From assembly GCA_011049495.1 (NCBI GenBank), contig DSBF01000365.1, positions 1-19,847 on the forward strand: DNA of 19,847 bases, in the 5' to 3' direction. The notes under the pieces were generated by a model that was not told the origin of the DNA, ran no database searches, and worked only from the letters and a program-made list of their open reading frames with translations. Below, piece after piece: positions 1 to 7,512 of this stretch; within the stretch, counting starts at the first letter, position 1; every line of letters starts with the position of its first letter. Position numbers and translations under genes: made by a program. Origin of the DNA: Ignavibacteria bacterium. Its GTDB lineage: Bacteria; Bacteroidota; Ignavibacteria; Ignavibacteriales; Melioribacteraceae.

Positions 1-414
1 AAGAATGTTAATTATGGAATGGGTGCAATCGGCGAATTTGAAAAAAGTATGGATCAAAATGAATTTTTAGCATACGTAAACAAAAAATTAAAAGCTTCTA
101 ACTTGAGATTTACAAAAGGCAAATCCAAGCTAATAAAAAAAGTTGCGGTTTGCGGGGGAAGTGGTTCCGATTTAGTTGGCACCGCAATTTCAAACGGTGC
201 AGATGCATTCATAACTGCCGATGTTAAGTATCATACATTCCAGGATGCTGAAGGGAAAATTCTTCTTGTAGATGCCGGACATTATGAAACGGAAATTCAC
301 TCACTCAGCTTTGTTCAAAAAAAAATGCAAAATTTTCTTAAAGATAATAACAGCAATGTAAAAGTTTATAAATATACGGGCACAACTAACCCGGTAAGTT
401 TTTATATTAAATAA
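1..414 (+). CDS. Nif3-like dinuclear metal centre protein, C-terminal part (5' partial)
   Basis: The frame is open from base 1, so the true start lies outside the window. The visible 137 residues match the C-terminal half of the Nif3/YbgI family: a glycine-rich VAVCGGSGSDL loop, then GADAFITADVKYH, then DAGHYETE. In this family the histidine and glutamate of the last motif ligate the di-metal centre. The family forms toroidal hexamers; its biochemical role is still unsettled and often given as GTP cyclohydrolase I type 2-like. The stop is followed 11 bases later by the zinc-ribbon gene, whose SD overlaps this gene's end. This Nif3/zinc-ribbon pairing is common in Bacteroidota and supports one operon. 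Family assignment is secure; exact function is not. Confidence 0.9.
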   Translation, partial: KNVNYGMGAIGEFEKSMDQNEFLAYVNKKLKASNLRFTKGKSKLIKKVAVCGGSGSDLVGTAISNGADAFITADVKYHTFQDAEGKILLVDAGHYETEIHSLSFVQKKMQNFLKDNNSNVKVYKYTGTTNPVSFYIK

Positions 415-425
415 GGAGTAACAAA

Positions 426-1163
426 TTGATTAACAGATTAATGTCACTTTACCAATTACAATTGATTGACGATCAATTGGATGAATTGGAAGAATTACGC
501 GGTGATCTTCCAGCAGCCGTCAATGATCTTAAAGGGCAAATGCAGACAATCAAAGATCAATCTGATGAAAAATTAAAACAAAAGGAAGAATCGCTCAAAA
601 AAAGGAAACAAAACGATAACAATATTGCCGATTTGAAAGAAAGCCTTAAGAAATTCAAATCTCAACTCTATCAAGTAAGAAACAATAAAGAATATGATGC
701 ACTTACCAAGGAGATAGATCATACCGAACAAGAAATAGAAAGATTGGAAGTTGAGAATATTGCCTTGGAAGACTTGATTGAGCAATTAAAAAGGGAAATT
801 GATGAACTTAATCCCGAACTCGAAAAGTTACAGGAAGAGTTAAAGGAGAAAGAAGAAGAATTAAAGCAAATCATTAAGGCTAATGAAAAAGAAGAAGCAA
901 GGTTAATCGATAGAAGAGATAAAGCAGTAAATAATGTTAAAAAGCCGGATTATAACACTTACATGAGAATTCGAAAAGCACTGCGGGGTAAAGCAATTGC
1001 AACAATAAATAGAGCAGCTTGTACCGGGTGTCATAATGTTGTACCTCCGCAAAGACAACTTGAAATTAAACAAAGTAAAAGAATTTACTCATGTGAATCA
1101 TGCGGCAGAATATTAGTCTCTGCTGAAGTATCCGAAGAAGTTTCAAAGAATTTTAAATTATAA
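426..1163 (+). CDS. Coiled-coil zinc-ribbon protein (C4-type, zf-RING_7 / DUF164 family)
   Basis: This 245-aa protein has two parts. Residues 10-170 are almost entirely charged heptads (a long antiparallel coiled coil), including LYQVRNNKEYDAL near residue 81, the family's typical NKEY motif. Residues 199-226 form a four-cysteine zinc ribbon (C199-x2-C202 and C223-x2-C226). Related proteins are Chlamydia CT398 and Helicobacter HP0958, described as adaptor or RNA-binding proteins. The start is TTG, supported by an AGGAG SD eight bases upstream that overlaps the end of the Nif3 gene. No signal peptide or membrane segment is visible, so it should be cytoplasmic. The function in this organism is unknown; a role in RNA or secretion-related regulation is family-based inference. 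Confidence 0.9.
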   Translation: MINRLMSLYQLQLIDDQLDELEELRGDLPAAVNDLKGQMQTIKDQSDEKLKQKEESLKKRKQNDNNIADLKESLKKFKSQLYQVRNNKEYDALTKEIDHTEQEIERLEVENIALEDLIEQLKREIDELNPELEKLQEELKEKEEELKQIIKANEKEEARLIDRRDKAVNNVKKPDYNTYMRIRKALRGKAIATINRAACTGCHNVVPPQRQLEIKQSKRIYSCESCGRILVSAEVSEEVSKNFKL

Positions 1164-1192
1164 AATATCTTTAGCGGATTGACCAAACCTTG

Positions 1193-1227
1193 AAGGTAAG
1201 CACAGTATATTATTGTGCTTTCTCCTT
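1193..1227 (+). other. Hairpin downstream of the zinc-ribbon gene
   Basis: AAGCACA (1198-1204) pairs with TGTGCTT (1214-1220), and an outer AAGG (1193-1196) pairs with CCTT (1224-1227) across a small internal loop. There is no U-run, so it is not a classic intrinsic terminator. It lies in the 150-bp gap before the small protein gene and may mark the 3' end of the Nif3/zinc-ribbon transcript or a small RNA. Confidence 0.3.
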
Positions 1228-1258
1228 AAAGGTGCATATCGAAATTAAACAAATCTAA

Positions 1259-1289
1259 TTTCATTTAAAAAAAATATTTTTTACCTTTG
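1259..1289 (+). promoter_or_regulatory. Bacteroidota-type promoter for the 54-aa protein gene
   Basis: TACCTTTG at 1282-1289 is a perfect match to the -7 element TAnnTTTG. TTTC at 1259-1262, 19 bases upstream, is one mismatch from the -33 element TTTG. The predicted transcript would start near 1296 and give a short leader with GGAG (1304-1307) six bases before the ATG at 1314. Confidence 0.6.
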
Positions 1290-1313
1290 TAAGCTAAATT
1301 AACGGAGAATATA

Positions 1314-1478
1314 ATGGCTAAACAACAATCATTTGCCGATAAATCAAAGGCTAAAGCTAAAGCGGCTTTTGTTACTGTTAAGTATATTAAAACAGTTAAA
1401 ACCGACAGCGGTAATTACAAATTTCAAGAAAAATTTGTTAAACTTTCGGATGTAAGTAAAGTTACAGAACTTAACTAA
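1314..1478 (+). CDS. Small basic protein, 54 aa (possible DUF4295-like)
   Basis: This ORF begins with ATG after a GGAG SD at six bases' spacing. It has a dedicated promoter and a strong terminator, which makes it a convincing gene despite its size. The first 20 residues are rich in lysine and alanine (three KAK/KAA repeats). The rest follows a pattern IK-x-VK-x4-G-x-Y-x-F-x-E-x2-V. That pattern resembles the small Bacteroidota DUF4295 proteins, which are encoded beside ribosomal proteins L28 and L33; neither of those genes is here. There is no signal peptide. The basic character suggests nucleic-acid or ribosome association, which is inference from composition. The DUF4295 resemblance was judged by eye and may not survive a profile search. 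Confidence 0.75.
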   Translation: MAKQQSFADKSKAKAKAAFVTVKYIKTVKTDSGNYKFQEKFVKLSDVSKVTELN

Positions 1479-1503
1479 AGCGGCTAATTACCGCTTTTTT
1501 TAT
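1477..1503 (+). terminator. Intrinsic terminator after the 54-aa protein gene
   Basis: AAAGCGG (1477-1483) and CCGCTTT (1491-1497) form a 7-bp stem with a 7-base loop and run into a T tract. It begins inside the stop codon of the small gene. A weaker hairpin (AAATCT 1520-1525 with AGATTT 1536-1541, then T's) follows and may act as a second terminator, insulating the next gene. Confidence 0.85.
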
Positions 1504-1687
1504 TTTTAGTTGTTAAATCAAATCTTGGTATCTGCAGATTTTTTTTTATTTTATTGCTCGGCACATATGAGCAAATCTTAGTACTCACAGTTATTAAATA
1601 AGAATTACTAAATATCCTCTTATTTTTTATGGATTCTTTACCGGGGTGAGTGTTTTCAGTTTTTTGAAATAGAACAAGGTGGTTATT

Positions 1688-3085
1688 ATGATAAAAAAGA
1701 AACAAATGAGATTTTACGGAATTCGTGATCTTTCGAAGATACCTCAATTAAAAAAAATCCCCAAAGATGATCTTTTTGCAATAAAAGTAGTTTCCCATGT
1801 TCTTCCATTTAGAACCAATAATTATGTGGTTGAAGAATTAATAGATTGGGATAATATTCCGAATGATCCAATGTTTCAGTTAACCTTCCCCCAAAAGGGA
1901 ATGATCGAAGACGAACATTTTAATCTAATGGCTGATCTACTGAAGAAAAAGACTTCAAAAGAAGAAATCCAGGCTGCTGTTAATAAAATTAGACTTTCAT
2001 TGAATCCACACCCTGCCGGACAAATGACAGCAAATGTTCCGGTACTCGAAGAAGATGATGAACCTGTTAGAGGAGTGCAGCACAAGTATAGAGAAACAGC
2101 ATTAGTTTTTCCTTCAGCCGGGCAAACATGTCATGCTTATTGCACTTTCTGTTTCAGATGGGCACAGTTTGTAGGTATGACTGACTTAAAATTTGCTACT
2201 GATGAATCAAGCCGTTTTCAAAAATATCTAAAGCAGCATAAAGAAATTTCGAATGTTCTCTTCACCGGCGGTGATCCAATGGTAATGACTTTAAAAAAAC
2301 TGGAAGTATTTTTAACACCATTTCTCAAACCGGAATTTGAACATATAAGAAATATAAGAATCGGCACTAAATCGGCTGCATATTGGCCTTATAAGTTTGT
2401 CACGGATGATGAAGCCGATGGTGTATTACGACTTTTTGAGAAGCTCGTAAAAGGCGGTAAACATGTTGCAATAATGGGGCACTATAATCATTGGGTTGAG
2501 CTTTCTACACCTATTGCAAGAGAGGCTGTAAAAAGAATTCAAAGTACCGGTGCAGTGATTAGATCACAATCACCTATAGTGAAACATGTGAATGATGATC
2601 CGGCTATTTGGAGACGAATGTGGAAAGACCAGGTTAGTCAAGGAATTATTCCTTATTATATGTTTGTTGAAAGAGATACCGGGGCTAAAAATTATTTTGA
2701 AATTCCACTGTATCAAGCATATAATATTTTTAGAGATGCATACAAAACAGTTTCCGGCTTAGGAAGAACTGTTCGTGGACCATCCATGTCGGCTTTACCG
2801 GGCAAAGTTATAATTGAAGGTGTTACGGAAATTTATGGCGAAAAAGTATTTATACTGAATTTCTTACAGGGCAGAAATCCCGATTGGGTAAAAAGACCAT
2901 TCTTTGCCAAATATGATGAAAAAGCTACATGGCTTAATCAGTTAAAACCTGCATTTGGTAAAAAGGAATTTTTCTACAAAGATGAACTCAAAAAAATATT
3001 AGAAGACAGAGCTGCTAAAGACAAACACCTTTTCAATGAAAAGGAAGAGCTGGATGATGAGCATTTAGCAGCCGGTGCAGCATAA
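1688..3085 (+). CDS. KamA-family radical SAM aminomutase, substrate uncertain
   Basis: This 465-aa protein carries the radical SAM signature C148-x3-C152-x2-C155 in a QTCHAYCTFCFRW context, followed by FTGGDPM near residue 195 (the GGD/E loop that helps bind SAM). Length and order fit lysine 2,3-aminomutases, which are PLP-dependent and shift an amino group from C2 to C3. The PLP lysine aligns with the K in SALPGKVIIEG, where the usual glycine-rich PGGGGK loop is shortened. By manual alignment, the two aspartates that hold the lysine side chain in clostridial KamA are replaced: D293 by Arg (PYYMFVERDTG) and D330 by Ser. A different, perhaps acidic, substrate is therefore likely. The start is the ATG with AAGGTGG five bases upstream, not the GTG nine bases earlier. 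The gene stands alone on its strand. Confidence 0.88.
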   Translation: MIKKKQMRFYGIRDLSKIPQLKKIPKDDLFAIKVVSHVLPFRTNNYVVEELIDWDNIPNDPMFQLTFPQKGMIEDEHFNLMADLLKKKTSKEEIQAAVNKIRLSLNPHPAGQMTANVPVLEEDDEPVRGVQHKYRETALVFPSAGQTCHAYCTFCFRWAQFVGMTDLKFATDESSRFQKYLKQHKEISNVLFTGGDPMVMTLKKLEVFLTPFLKPEFEHIRNIRIGTKSAAYWPYKFVTDDEADGVLRLFEKLVKGGKHVAIMGHYNHWVELSTPIAREAVKRIQSTGAVIRSQSPIVKHVNDDPAIWRRMWKDQVSQGIIPYYMFVERDTGAKNYFEIPLYQAYNIFRDAYKTVSGLGRTVRGPSMSALPGKVIIEGVTEIYGEKVFILNFLQGRNPDWVKRPFFAKYDEKATWLNQLKPAFGKKEFFYKDELKKILEDRAAKDKHLFNEKEELDDEHLAAGAA

Positions 3086-3220
3086 AAGCAGAATCCAGAT
3101 CTTTGTTTTCGGAATAAAGAGGCAGTAGCAACAAAAGTTTTTATATAAAATTGGAACGCAGGTTTTAATTGAGTTCTACAGATTTTTCATTTGATATTTG
3201 CTTAAGATATAGCTCCTTTT

Positions 3221-3751
3221 CTACTGTTTAACAGCTTCAAGTTTCTCCTGAAGCACCTTCATTCGCTCAATTAATTTAGGAGTTTCGGGATTTATTTGAT
3301 TCATCCTTTGTCTGACTTTTTCATCAATTCTTTCTGCCTCTGCTTTTATATCGGGTTGTTCCATTACGGAATGTTGGTGCTCTACAAGTTTCTTGGTTAG
3401 CTCTTGATATTCAGCATGTAACTTTTTTAATGATTCCTGATCCATTGTAGGATTTGCTTCCACTTGAGTCTCAATGTTCTCTCTATCTTCCAAAAGTTTC
3501 TTTACCGAAGGATCTTTTTTTATCATTAAATCAGTCATCTTATTTCGAAGTTTTTCCCCCGCCTCTATTAATTCAGGATCAGACATGGCTTCTTTCTGAA
3601 TTGCATCTATTTTTTTATATAGATCGGAATACTCTTTAACCAATTTTTTATGTTCAGGCGAAACTTTTTTTAATTGTCCGACCGACTCCCCGGTATATAG
3701 GACTAACAACAATAAAACCATCATATAAGGCATTTTAAATAAATATTTCAC
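3221..3751 (-). CDS. Secreted helical protein with a 57-residue internal duplication
   Basis: The 176-aa product has a signal peptide (residues 1-25, hydrophobic core MMVLLLLVLYT). The rest is highly charged, helix-forming sequence. Residues 41-97 and 115-171 align without gaps at an offset of 74: Y41/Y115, KK46-47/120-121, M56/M130, P59/P133, K71/K145, M76/M150, P81/P155, KL85-86/159-160 and E88/E162. This points to a duplicated helical-hairpin unit. The start is GTG with AAGGAG seven bases upstream. I do not recognise a family. Periplasmic or surface location is inferred from the signal peptide. It could be an OmpH/Skp-like or CpxP-like helical periplasmic protein, but no diagnostic motif supports either. 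Confidence 0.75.
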   Translation of the reverse strand: MKYLFKMPYMMVLLLLVLYTGESVGQLKKVSPEHKKLVKEYSDLYKKIDAIQKEAMSDPELIEAGEKLRNKMTDLMIKKDPSVKKLLEDRENIETQVEANPTMDQESLKKLHAEYQELTKKLVEHQHSVMEQPDIKAEAERIDEKVRQRMNQINPETPKLIERMKVLQEKLEAVKQ

Positions 3752-3845
3752 AACAACTCCTTTTCTATAATAAAGTAAAACACGGCTGCCAAGTTATAAT
3801 AATTCATAAGGAATTCAAAAAGCGGAACACAAGAAAGTTTCAATG

Positions 3846-3884
3846 GGGGAAAAATGGGGGGACAAATGATGAATTATTGTCCCC
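3846..3884 (-). terminator. Intrinsic terminator of the aldolase gene
   Basis: Read on the minus strand, GGGGACAA (3877-3884) pairs with TTGTCCCC (3858-3865), an 8-bp stem. It is followed by CCATTTTTCCCC. It lies 13 bases past the aldolase stop codon. Confidence 0.75.
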
Positions 3885-3896
3885 TTACATCAAATA

Positions 3897-4943
3897 TTAT
3901 GCTACGGTAACATCTTTACACAGATAAACATCTTGAATAGTGTTAAGTAATTTAACGCCATCATTCATAGGACGCTGGAAAGCTTTTCTACCGGAAATTA
4001 AACCCATACCTCCTGCACGTTTGTTAATTACAGCGGTTTTTGCAGCCTCTGCAAAATCATTCTCTCCCGAAGCGCCGCCGCTGTTAATTAATCCGGCTCT
4101 TCCCATGTAATTATTTATTACTTGATATCTTGTAAGATCAATAGGATGGTCGCTTGTTAAATCACTATAAACTTTTTTATGAGTTTTACCGAATTTAATT
4201 GCATTATAACCGCCGTTGCAATCTGGTAATTTTTGTTTGACAATATCGGCTTCAATTGTAACCCCGAGATGATTCGCTTGTCCCGTTAAATCTGCAGCTG
4301 TGTGATAATCTTTATCCGTTTTGAAGGCGGAGTTACGTAAGTAGCACCAAAGTATTGTTACCATACCAAGTTCGTGTGCATATTGAAAAGCTTCACTTAC
4401 TTCAATAATCTGCCGTGCACTTTCTTCCGAACCAAAATAAATTGTAGCACCGACGGCAGCAGCACCCATATCAAATGCTTGATCAACACTTGCAAACATT
4501 ATCTGATCATATTTATTCGGATAGGTCAATAATTCATTGTGATTCAGTTTAACAATAAATGGGATTTTGTGCGCATATTTTCTTGAAGTCATTCCTAACA
4601 CGCCAAGTGTAGATGCTACTGCATTACACCCTCCTTCAAGAGCAAGTTTTACGATGTTTCCCGGATCAAAGTATTCGGGATTAGGAGCAAATGAAGCCCC
4701 GGCTGAATGTTCAATGCCCTGATCTACCGGAAGTATAGAAACATAACCGGTTCCGGCAAGTCGTCCGGTGTTGAAAATCCAATTAAGGTTTTTTAAAACA
4801 TTCGGTGAACGGTCTGATTGGATAAAAATTCTATCTACAAAATCGGGACCGGGTAAATGTAAATTTTCCTTAGGGAATTTTGCTGTATAGTTCAGTAAGT
4901 CATCGGCTTCCGTGCCTAAATACTCTCTTATTTTATCTATCAT
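3897..4943 (-). CDS. fbaB: Fructose-bisphosphate aldolase class I (FbaB/DhnA type)
   Basis: The product is 348 aa and resembles the FbaB/DhnA branch of class I aldolases, which cleave fructose 1,6-bisphosphate through a lysine Schiff base without metal. Visible landmarks are LPVDQGIEH (residues 71-79), KLNHNELLTYPN (132-143), ADIVKQKLP (232-240) with K236 as the expected Schiff-base lysine, and a C-terminal phosphate-binding stretch with LINSGGASGEND and GLISGRKAFQRP. The start ATG has GGGAG just upstream. It is a single-gene unit with a palindrome ahead of it and a terminator behind. The role is glycolysis/gluconeogenesis in the cytoplasm. Lysine numbering is from my alignment by eye. Confidence 0.93.
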   Translation of the reverse strand: MIDKIREYLGTEADDLLNYTAKFPKENLHLPGPDFVDRIFIQSDRSPNVLKNLNWIFNTGRLAGTGYVSILPVDQGIEHSAGASFAPNPEYFDPGNIVKLALEGGCNAVASTLGVLGMTSRKYAHKIPFIVKLNHNELLTYPNKYDQIMFASVDQAFDMGAAAVGATIYFGSEESARQIIEVSEAFQYAHELGMVTILWCYLRNSAFKTDKDYHTAADLTGQANHLGVTIEADIVKQKLPDCNGGYNAIKFGKTHKKVYSDLTSDHPIDLTRYQVINNYMGRAGLINSGGASGENDFAEAAKTAVINKRAGGMGLISGRKAFQRPMNDGVKLLNTIQDVYLCKDVTVA

Positions 4944-4961
4944 ATCTCCCTCGTGTTTTAT

Positions 4962-4979
4962 TTAACGTATATATGTTAA
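4962..4979 (-). promoter_or_regulatory. Near-perfect 18-bp palindrome upstream of fbaB, candidate operator
   Basis: TTAACGTATATATGTTAA is palindromic at 16 of 18 positions and is centred 27 bases upstream of the aldolase start. That location suits an operator overlapping the promoter or the transcript start. No clear TAnnTTTG element was found beside it. Regulator unknown. Confidence 0.4.
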
Positions 4980-5002
4980 AGCAACTTCAGGAAAAAGTCA
5001 AA

Positions 5003-5693
5003 TTAGAAATATGCGATAACGCACAGGTGTATTGTCAATAAATCCGTTTTTGAACGTAAAACATCATAATGTACTGTACCATTATTTTGATCAACATTGA
5101 TTGAACCTTCGGCAAGATATTCTGCTTCCGTTCCGAACATGTAACGGGCTTTTACGTCGAGATATAAAACTCCAACATCACCTAAACCCTCGGCTAATTT
5201 AATAAGCAAACCTGCACTCCCGCCGTAACTCCACGTATAATCATCAAAGTTTGTTGAACGGGCAATCTCTTCGTTATTCCATTCGCTTTCAATATTTGTC
5301 GAGGTAAAAAAAATAAGCTCCACCGAATAATCCTTCAATATAAGGTCTAACTGTTCCGGTGAATGGAGATACCTGAAATAATAAATGGAAATTTGCTAAA
5401 CTGTTTGTTCTGTTAACATCAACATATACATCGGGATTGGTAATACTAAATCTTCTTTTAAAAGATTCTTCACCATAAACAAGATAACCGATATTAATAC
5501 CGACTGTAAAAGGTCTCATTTTACTAGGCGTCCAAATCGTACCATGTACTTAAAATCCATAACCCAACCGGTCGACATTTTCTTTAAATTCACCTTGAGG
5601 AAAACCAAGCATAAAGCTCCCGCCAATTGTCTGCCCTTTTGTTATTGATGTTATCATTAAGGATAGAAGGAATAGAAGCACAACTTTTTTCAT
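5003..5693 (-). pseudogene. Outer-membrane beta-barrel protein, disrupted by a stop and a frameshift
   Basis: The ATG at 5693 opens a signal peptide (MKKVVLLFLLSLMITSITKG, then QTIGG). The same frame stops at an in-frame TAA (5550-5552) after 47 codons, then continues without further stops through amphipathic beta-strand sequence (MRPFTVGINIGYLVYG; TVRPYIEGLFGGAYFF). At an eight-A run (5306-5313) the frame is lost. One base fewer would join it to the last segment, TSTNIESEWNNEE through to a C-terminal phenylalanine, typical of outer-membrane barrels. The restored protein would be about 229 aa, similar to small OmpA/OmpW-like porins. Two independent lesions favour a real pseudogene over one sequencing error. 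Exact family not recognised. Confidence 0.75.
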
Positions 5694-5773
5694 AAATAAA
5701 CTCACTTTTTTTATTATTCATAAATATAATGATTTCGCATGGTGTTTGACGGAGTGGAAAGTAAAAAGTTCAG

Positions 5774-6370
5774 TTAGTTAAACGAAATTTCCCATTGATA
5801 AGCTTTTTTAAGAAGTTTGGCATAATCCTCAAACAAGATTTCCTTTGCCCCAAACATTGCGAGATGTTCGGTAAAATATTGAACATCCAAAACTTTGTAT
5901 CCTTTTTCGTTAAGTCGCTCCAAAAGTTTAACCAAAGCTGCTTTTGAAGCTTGCGGTTTTTTTGAAAACATCGATTCACCGAAAAATGCGCCACGGAAAG
6001 TTACTCCGTATAATCCGCCGATCAATTTATTTTTATCATAAACTTCAACCGAATGCAGATGACCCAAATCCATTATTCCTTTGTACGCATTAATGAGCTT
6101 TTCATTAATCCAAGTTTCATTCCTATCGGCGCAATTTCTGACCACTTCCATCGTTTCATTATCGAATGTATAAGTGAAATTTGTTTCTTTCATAAACCTT
6201 TTTAATGATCGAGGAATGTTATATGAGTCTAAGGGAATAATTGTACGAACCTCGGGCATATACCAATTTATCTTTCCAGATTTTTCTGCCATAGGAAAAG
6301 CGCCCCGGGCATAAAGCAGTATCATGTTTTTGGGGTTAAGAAGATCAATATTTTTCGGGTTATTATTCAT
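5774..6370 (-). CDS. aat: Leucyl/phenylalanyl-tRNA–protein transferase
   Basis: Aat moves Leu or Phe from tRNA to the N-terminus of proteins bearing Lys/Arg, marking them for ClpS/ClpAP degradation (bacterial N-end rule). Diagnostic stretches are ILLYARGAFPMAE near the N-terminus, then GGLYGVTFRGAFFGESMFS, and DVQYFTEHLAMFGA near the C-terminus. The frame is open upstream to a GTG at 6469. I favour the ATG at 6370 because it gives about 12 residues before the conserved LNPKNM helix, as in short family members. It also overlaps the stop of the small lipoprotein ORF, suggesting translational coupling. An ATG at 6421 with AAGGAA nine bases upstream is the main alternative. Identity of the enzyme is secure; the start is not. 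Confidence 0.9.
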   Translation of the reverse strand: MNNNPKNIDLLNPKNMILLYARGAFPMAEKSGKINWYMPEVRTIIPLDSYNIPRSLKRFMKETNFTYTFDNETMEVVRNCADRNETWINEKLINAYKGIMDLGHLHSVEVYDKNKLIGGLYGVTFRGAFFGESMFSKKPQASKAALVKLLERLNEKGYKVLDVQYFTEHLAMFGAKEILFEDYAKLLKKAYQWEISFN

Positions 6371-6524
6371 CAACTTCGACTTCATATTTTTCAATTGCTT
6401 CGGAGAATTTCTGTTTGTCATATAATTCATTTCCTTGCTTGTAGTAAACAATCGAAAGGTCGATTGCACTTTCGCAGGAAATTATTAGAAAAATATAAAC
6501 CGTAAATAAAATTTTTGTAAACAT
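6363..6524 (-). CDS. Short lipoprotein ORF with a single TPR-like helix pair (53 aa)
   Basis: This ORF begins with a lipoprotein signal (MFTKILFTVYIFLIISC, cysteine at 17). It continues with YYKQGNELYDKQKFSEAIEKYE, which reads as one tetratricopeptide (TPR) motif: helix A with G and L/Y positions, helix B with AIEKY. It ends just after that, and the ATG of aat at 6370 overlaps its stop by eight bases. A TAAATTTG promoter element sits 27 bases upstream. It may be the surviving 5' end of a longer TPR lipoprotein gene, or a real micro-lipoprotein coupled to aat. Overlap with the possible N-terminal extension of aat means only one reading is likely to be used between 6371 and 6469. Confidence 0.5.
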   Translation of the reverse strand: MFTKILFTVYIFLIISCESAIDLSIVYYKQGNELYDKQKFSEAIEKYEVEVDE

Positions 6525-6550
6525 TTTTCTTGTTGTTTTCGGATTTTCGG

Positions 6551-6558
6551 CAAATTTA
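6551..6558 (-). promoter_or_regulatory. TAnnTTTG promoter element for the lipoprotein/aat unit
   Basis: On the minus strand the bases read TAAATTTG, a perfect -7 element, 27 bases before the ATG at 6524. CAAATT and AATTTG (6551-6556, 6564-6569) also form an inverted repeat midway between the divergent aat and transporter genes. A TATAAT at 6561-6566 may serve the plus-strand gene. Confidence 0.4.
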
Positions 6559-6593
6559 CTTATAATTTGTGCTATCTAAAATAATAGATTACT

Positions 6594-7502
6594 ATGATAA
6601 AAATAAAAACAGAAACTTTATCTATTCTTTATGCACTCGGAGCTGTGTTGTTGTGGTCAACGGTGGCAACAGCTTTTAAGCTAACATTGGAGGGGTTAAA
6701 TTATGCACAATTACTTTTTTATTCTTCAGTAACAAGTACCGCTGTTTTACTCATCTTTGCTTTTCGTGAATCTAAGAAAGAAGTTCTAAATATTTTCAAG
6801 GGGAATGAGATTTTTAAGAATATCATTTTGGGTCTTTTCAATCCATTTCTATATTATCTTGTTTTGTTTCAAGCATATTCACTATTACCGGCACAGGAAG
6901 CGCAGCCTCTAAATTACACCTGGCCTATAATGATTTCTGTTTTCTCTGTAATATTTCTCGGACAAAAATTAAGTCTACGAACAATAATAGGATTAGTTTC
7001 CGCTTTCTTTGGAGTTATAGTAATTGCAACACGCGGAGATTTATTCGGATTATCTTTTCATAATTTATTTGGTGTTATACTTGCAGTCGGCAGTTCGTTA
7101 ATTTGGGCTGGATTTTGGACGATGAGTTTAATAGATAAAAGAAAAAACTCCATTAAACTTTTTGCTTCTTTCTTATTCGGTTCTTTTTTTACGTTTTTCT
7201 TTGTACTGTTATTCGACTCATTCCATATTTCGTCAATCGGTTATTTATTCGGTGCTGTTTATATAGGTTTGTTCGAAATGGGAATTACTTTCTTTTTGTG
7301 GATGAAAGGTTTGCAGTTGAGTATAAACAAAGCAAAGACTTCAACGCTTGCTTATCTTTCACCATTTATTTCACTAATATTTATTGCGTTAATACTTGGA
7401 GAGATAATTAGATTGTCGTCAATAATAGGATTGGTTTTTATTATTGGTGGAATTCTTTATCAGCAGTTAGAAGGAATTAAATTTAGAAAATTTGTAAAGT
7501 AA
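6594..7502 (+). CDS. EamA/DMT-superfamily transporter
   Basis: This 302-aa, strongly hydrophobic inner-membrane protein has about ten predicted helices arranged as two EamA halves. It starts LYALGAVLLWSTVATAFK, the family's usual first helix with the conserved tryptophan. The end of the first half carries AQEAQPLNYTWPI, and the second half opens with GVILAVGSSLIWAGFWTM. Members export or import metabolites and amino acids; the substrate cannot be told from sequence. No SD is evident. It is followed ten bases later by an aldo/keto reductase with its own strong SD, so the two probably form an operon, which would fit transport and reduction of related carbonyl compounds, but this is inference. 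Confidence 0.9.
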   Translation: MIKIKTETLSILYALGAVLLWSTVATAFKLTLEGLNYAQLLFYSSVTSTAVLLIFAFRESKKEVLNIFKGNEIFKNIILGLFNPFLYYLVLFQAYSLLPAQEAQPLNYTWPIMISVFSVIFLGQKLSLRTIIGLVSAFFGVIVIATRGDLFGLSFHNLFGVILAVGSSLIWAGFWTMSLIDKRKNSIKLFASFLFGSFFTFFFVLLFDSFHISSIGYLFGAVYIGLFEMGITFFLWMKGLQLSINKAKTSTLAYLSPFISLIFIALILGEIIRLSSIIGLVFIIGGILYQQLEGIKFRKFVK

Positions 7503-7512
7503 GGGGAGAGTT

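Noticed and set aside
1164..1313. Possible RNase P RNA after the zinc-ribbon gene
   Set aside because: The gap is only 150 bases and none of the conserved RNase P core sequences is visible.
1484..1747. Minus-strand ORF over the spacer before the aminomutase gene
   Set aside because: It overlaps a terminator and the start of a well-supported gene, has no recognisable domain, and its composition matches AT-rich spacer.
6363..6469. N-terminal extension of Aat from GTG at 6469
   Set aside because: No SD at that GTG, the added residues do not resemble the family, and the region fits the lipoprotein frame better.
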